64,000 nt of DNA, taken from contig CM059563.1 in assembly GCA_030386875.1 (NCBI GenBank), positions 36,060,139-36,124,138 of the forward strand, in the 5' to 3' direction. Under the pieces are notes generated by a model, which worked only from the letters and a program-made list of their open reading frames with translations, had not been told where the DNA came from and did not search any database. Made by a program: the position numbers and the translations under genes. The stretch comes from Morinoia aosen (lineage: Eukaryota > Arthropoda > Malacostraca > Amphipoda > Talitridae). Positions 61,029 to 64,000 of the stretch are shown piece after piece; position 1 is the stretch's first letter; each line of letters opens with the position of its first letter.

Positions 61029-61277
61029 AGCCCCAACGTCCGTGTCCGTTTTGTTCCTGCCTATTCACAAGACTGGGACGTCAAAGAACACACAAGTGAA
61101 GTGCAAGACTTGGCCAAGTTAAGCCCACTGTGCCAAAATCTGCAAACACGGAACTTATGAATATAATGTTGAGGCAACGTCGGAAATGAACCTGAGACTG
61201 GCAAAAAGATAATTACGGAAAAGAAAACAAATAAAAAATCAAAGAAATAGTCATATGTCCTACTTGTAAAGCTTCCT
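61029..61277 (+). pseudogene. Exon 4: zinc-finger exon, frameshifted
   Basis: The acceptor CCCTTAACAG leads in phase 1 to PQRPCPFCSCLFTRLGR, the first half of a C2H2-type finger. A frameshift then breaks the frame near the first His (NTHKSEVQDLAKL reads in another frame). Farther on another frame gives EIVICPTCKASF, the Cys pair of a second finger, cut off by R1 copy f. Fingers of this CPFC type precede the recombinase domain in related animal proteins. Confidence 0.45.
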
Positions 61278-61632
61278 TTCAGGGGGATACAACTATTGTA
61301 TCTATGGGAATTGGCGCTCCCAGGGGGATTATGTGAGGTCCCGAGCTAAAGTTTAGGGAGGCCTTCTTTTTGTTGAAATAGAATAGGTTTTTTATTTTGT
61401 CACGGACCATCTTTTTTCGGTACACTGCTGTCCTGTTTTTTCAGCACCTACTAGTTTCTTCTTCAACTGTGATCTTGTTTCATGAGCTTCTTTCTCATCT
61501 TACTGTTTCTATGCCTTTTTTGCATAGATTCCGCATTCCCTTAACTCAATACTAAATGGTGCCTTCTTCCTTCCTCTCTTGATCTCATTTGTTGAGGATA
61601 GGGAGGCTTAAACTAACTATTAACCTAATCAT
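61278..61632 (+). mobile_element. R1 copy f, inserted at the second finger
   Basis: This R1 begins TTTCAGGGGGATAC and ends after GGGAGGCTTAAACT with a short TAACCTAATC tail. It lies exactly where the second zinc-finger codons stop, so it disrupted that exon or landed next to its end. The target duplication is unclear. Confidence 0.75.
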
Positions 61633-61726
61633 CCGAAAACAGCTATTCCAGCCCTGAACTATATTCGCAGTCCCGCAGCACGTGCTGCCGCCGGCGTCAA
61701 TGAACAAAACCCCTCTCTATTTCCAG

Positions 61727-62617
61727 CCACGGGCGGTTCTTTGTCAGCTGTTGATGGAACTGTAGAAATTTCTTCTAGCAGCCTTAGTGCTGGAGTTCCA
61801 ACCACAATAACAGCGACCAAAAATAGGCACAGGGTGAGTACCCTATACGCCCAGTTTGATGTGAACCCCGCTGAGAGGGAGAAATTTTACAGTTTCCTCG
61901 GCCATTCGGCAAATATCAACAAGAACATATATCAATGCCCTGCTTTGGGCAATGTACTAGAGCCTGGGCTAGCCTTACACGCCATCGACAAATCTCAATC
62001 TTCTGACTCTGACGAACCCGAGGCCAATACGAGCCTCAACCGTGGTGAACAAACTAACAAAAACACGAGGAATGATGCAATGGAGTGCTCTGATTACAAT
62101 TCGAGTCAGTCATCCGCATCCGTACTTGCATCCTCATCGTCTAGCGAAACTGACGATGAAGTTACTGCATTCGATTTGAAATCAAGATCATCGTCAGATT
62201 CAAATTCCGTGGACTTAATTGGCAGCGACAGCGGAACTTCCTCTGATGAAGCTCATCAACTAACAAAGAAACGAAAGCCAACTGCCCGGAGAAAGTTATA
62301 TGATGCAAGATCACCGCCTCCCTCTTCCGTGAAACAGTCTAAATCGCTTAGACTCCGATGGTCTATAGAAGATACGATGAATATTGAGACTGCCTTCAGC
62401 CCAGAAATAACACTGGATCGCTCGGGGGCCCAGGGAAGGCTTCCAAGCAAGGAAAAAATATATAAATTCCTTTTACGAAAACAATATGCAGACGATAGAA
62501 CATCTGTCCCTTGAGAACCAGTATAAAGCGGTTCGTCTGAAAATTTTCAATAGTAGGCAGTTGAAAAGACTAAAGGTACGAGGACAACTTGACTCAATGA
62601 ATCCTAGCCGGAACTGA
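61727..62617 (+). pseudogene. Exon 5: C-terminal tyrosine-recombinase segment
   Basis: Acceptor CTCTCTATTTCCAG at 61726; entry phase 1. The frame reads TTITATKNRHRVSTLYAQF (second Arg/His box), FYSFLGHSANIN (GHS box) and KNIYQCP (candidate Tyr nucleophile), the C-terminal half of the tyrosine-recombinase fold as found in Crypton-related animal proteins. A ~130-residue Ser/Asp-rich linker follows, then KSLRLRWSIEDTMNIE and RLPSKEKIYKFLL. The frame closes at 62514. The +1 frame continues with MQTIEHLSLENQYKAVRLK to 62617 and looks like the original C-terminus, implying a frameshift near 62480. The 61741 codon is TTG inside the exon, not a start. Confidence 0.6.
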
Positions 62618-63233
62618 AATTGAACTAGTCCCCAACAACATATCCTGTGCGTGTGCCACACATTTCTTGCCAATTCTCAGTGTTTGCATGATCAAAAGAG
62701 TTTTTTGGCTATTGCATTTTCGCTATCGTGTTTGACGCTCTTTAATTTTCCTTAAATACGTTTTCAACGTACGATCGTTCACTGTTCCTTTCTTCAATTC
62801 TTACGTCAACTGAACAGTTGTTTCAACTCTAAATACAGAGTTTCAAATTGCAATAATTTAAAATGAGTGTGTATGATTAAAAAAGGGGAAAAAGCGATCC
62901 TGTACCTCCATGGTCATTCAGTGTTACCATATATATTTTACTTTTCCAAGTGGAGTGCGTGTTACAGATGTGTTAAGTACATGTGAACCTAATATACGAA
63001 GGATTCGCATGGCTGAGTAACTAGCGAGGACTATCAATCACTTAATTGTAATTTGTTACTCTTTATGATATGCTTAGTCTACAGTATAATGTAAAAGGGT
63101 AGACGTTGTTACATATACCATGTTTCAATATTTCATTTTGTATTTCGATTTACTGAAGTGTTAGGATGTTTCATTGAACCGGCAGATAACTGTCTCCAGC
63201 ATTAGCATGCACGTGAACTGATGTGAGATATAC
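62618..63233. other. Unassigned flank
   Basis: AT-rich sequence downstream of the recombinase-like gene; no gene, repeat or RNA signature recognised. Confidence 0.4.
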
Positions 63234-63245
63234 TACTGATCCGCA

Positions 63246-63600
63246 CCTTCACAGAATCAACGCGTACGACCTCATATGAATTATACGTGCCCCTACCAAA
63301 TTACTGCAAGCTAGCTATCGTCATCGGATGCCAAGCATACGGAACTGCACACTTGTGGACCTCTCAGAGTCCAACAGTCATACTACTTACCTTATTTCCG
63401 ATGTGCGCTGAAATGAGTGTTCGACACCACACGAACTGATAATACTAACATCAATCCAGTTGTCTGTAGCAAGTCTCGTTGCTCATAATGTGATCGCCTA
63501 GCCGATGTGTGATTACCTAGCTGAAGCTAGGGGGGTCCATAGTTGCAAGTTGCTGGCGACCCTGGTGGAAACGTAACCCTAAACTTATTATTATTATTAT
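63246..63600 (+). mobile_element. Short target-primed element with ATT tail
   Basis: This 355-bp insert is flanked by a perfect 12-bp duplication TACTGATCCGCA (63234-63245 and 63601-63612). It ends CCCTGGTGGAAACGTAACCC, then a short spacer and a TTA-repeat tail. It is different from R1. A SINE or a 5'-truncated LINE would both fit; no coding frame is recognisable. Confidence 0.8.
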
Positions 63601-63612
63601 TACTGATCCGCA

Positions 63613-64000
63613 TGACAGAGCACCTAACGAGTAGTAATCATTCCTTATTTCAAGTTTATTGTCTGCTTCATTATGACGAAGGAATAAATTTGAGGGTTTA
63701 TTAGAAATGCAAGGGTTCTCGCTGTACTACGTTGAGGATGTCCAAACGTTATTTTCATTTTATGATTTAAAACTTTATTCGATCTCGTATATGACGTTTG
63801 CTATAGATATAAAAGCTAGAAGTGCTGCGTGTGCTGCTTCCCCTACTCATTCATTTGACGCGGTTTATGTACACTTGTAGTTTCTTCTCCGATTAATCGA
63901 TTAAATACGCACTGAAATAATAGCCATCTAGGCTGACGTTATTGTCTTAGATGCAAATTTTTATTTTTATTTACAAATGCAAAGACGTCGGTGTTTGTTT
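63613..64000. other. Window end, nothing recognised
   Basis: AT-rich sequence with no supportable gene or repeat. Confidence 0.4.

Larger units (their letters stand above)
54108..62617 (+). pseudogene. Zinc-finger tyrosine-recombinase-like (Crypton-related) gene, decayed
   Basis: Five exon-like segments lie on the plus strand: 54108-54240 (ATG at 54147), 55878-55961, 59402-59527, 61029 to about 61276, and 61727-62617. All have good acceptors and, where they can be judged, GT donors. Every junction that can be tested is phase 1, so the frame is continuous across introns. Breaks are a TAG at 59497, a frameshift in the finger exon near 61085, an R1 insertion at 61278 and a frameshift near 62480. 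The region expected to carry the first catalytic Arg of a tyrosine recombinase is missing. It is either a dead mobile recombinase or a dying domesticated gene. Confidence 0.5.

Noticed and set aside
61741-62514. Single-exon 257-codon gene starting at 61741
   Set aside because: The codon there is TTG. The frame is open upstream to a strong splice acceptor at 61726, so this is an internal exon.

Overview
The window is repeat-dominated nuclear DNA from a eukaryote, almost certainly an invertebrate animal and probably an arthropod with a large genome. The signs are AT-rich sequence with intron-like splice signals, a complex satellite, hAT transposons with 8-bp target duplications, a Penelope-like reverse transcriptase relic, a Ty3/gypsy LTR retrotransposon, and short target-primed elements with AAT-type tails. 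I see no bacterial-style genes, rRNA, intact tRNA genes or CRISPR array. Species-level identity cannot be read from the sequence.

Layout. Positions 1-22318 are a tandem satellite with a ~160-bp monomer that is itself four diverged ~40-bp submonomers, with a large internal duplication (offset about 5.88 kb). Four copies of one ~1.5-kb fold-back element (called E1 here) sit in it at the same monomer position with the same flanks, so they were amplified together with the satellite. Positions 22319-38500 are low-coding sequence with exon-like segments (DUF4806-like, tentative), a broken Penelope-like RT flanked by inverted repeats, copies of a ~380-bp dispersed element (called R1 here), a 182-bp tandem array, and fold-back repeats. 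Positions 38526-45404 are a complete but mutated minus-strand LTR retrotransposon with 5-bp target duplications. Its domain order is gag-protease-integrase-RT-RNase H, the Gmr1-type order, unlike ordinary Ty3/gypsy. Its 5' LTR carries 69 copies of a 23-bp minisatellite; its 3' LTR carries 4. Positions 45410-54100 hold a tRNA-derived SINE, a deleted hAT element and other inverted-repeat elements. Positions 54108-62617 hold exons, all joined in phase 1, of a decayed plus-strand gene for a zinc-finger tyrosine-recombinase-like (Crypton-related) protein. Its introns contain nested R1 copies and a 2.6-kb hAT transposon. The last kilobase has another short target-primed element.

How the parts relate. 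No intact, confidently functional host gene is visible. The main biology is the behaviour of repeats: satellite growth in nested steps, a transposon captured into a higher-order satellite repeat, and a retrotransposon LTR whose internal minisatellite expanded after insertion. Frame, motif, LTR-pair and target-duplication statements were read directly from the sequence. Family names rest on remembered family signatures and have not been checked by database search.
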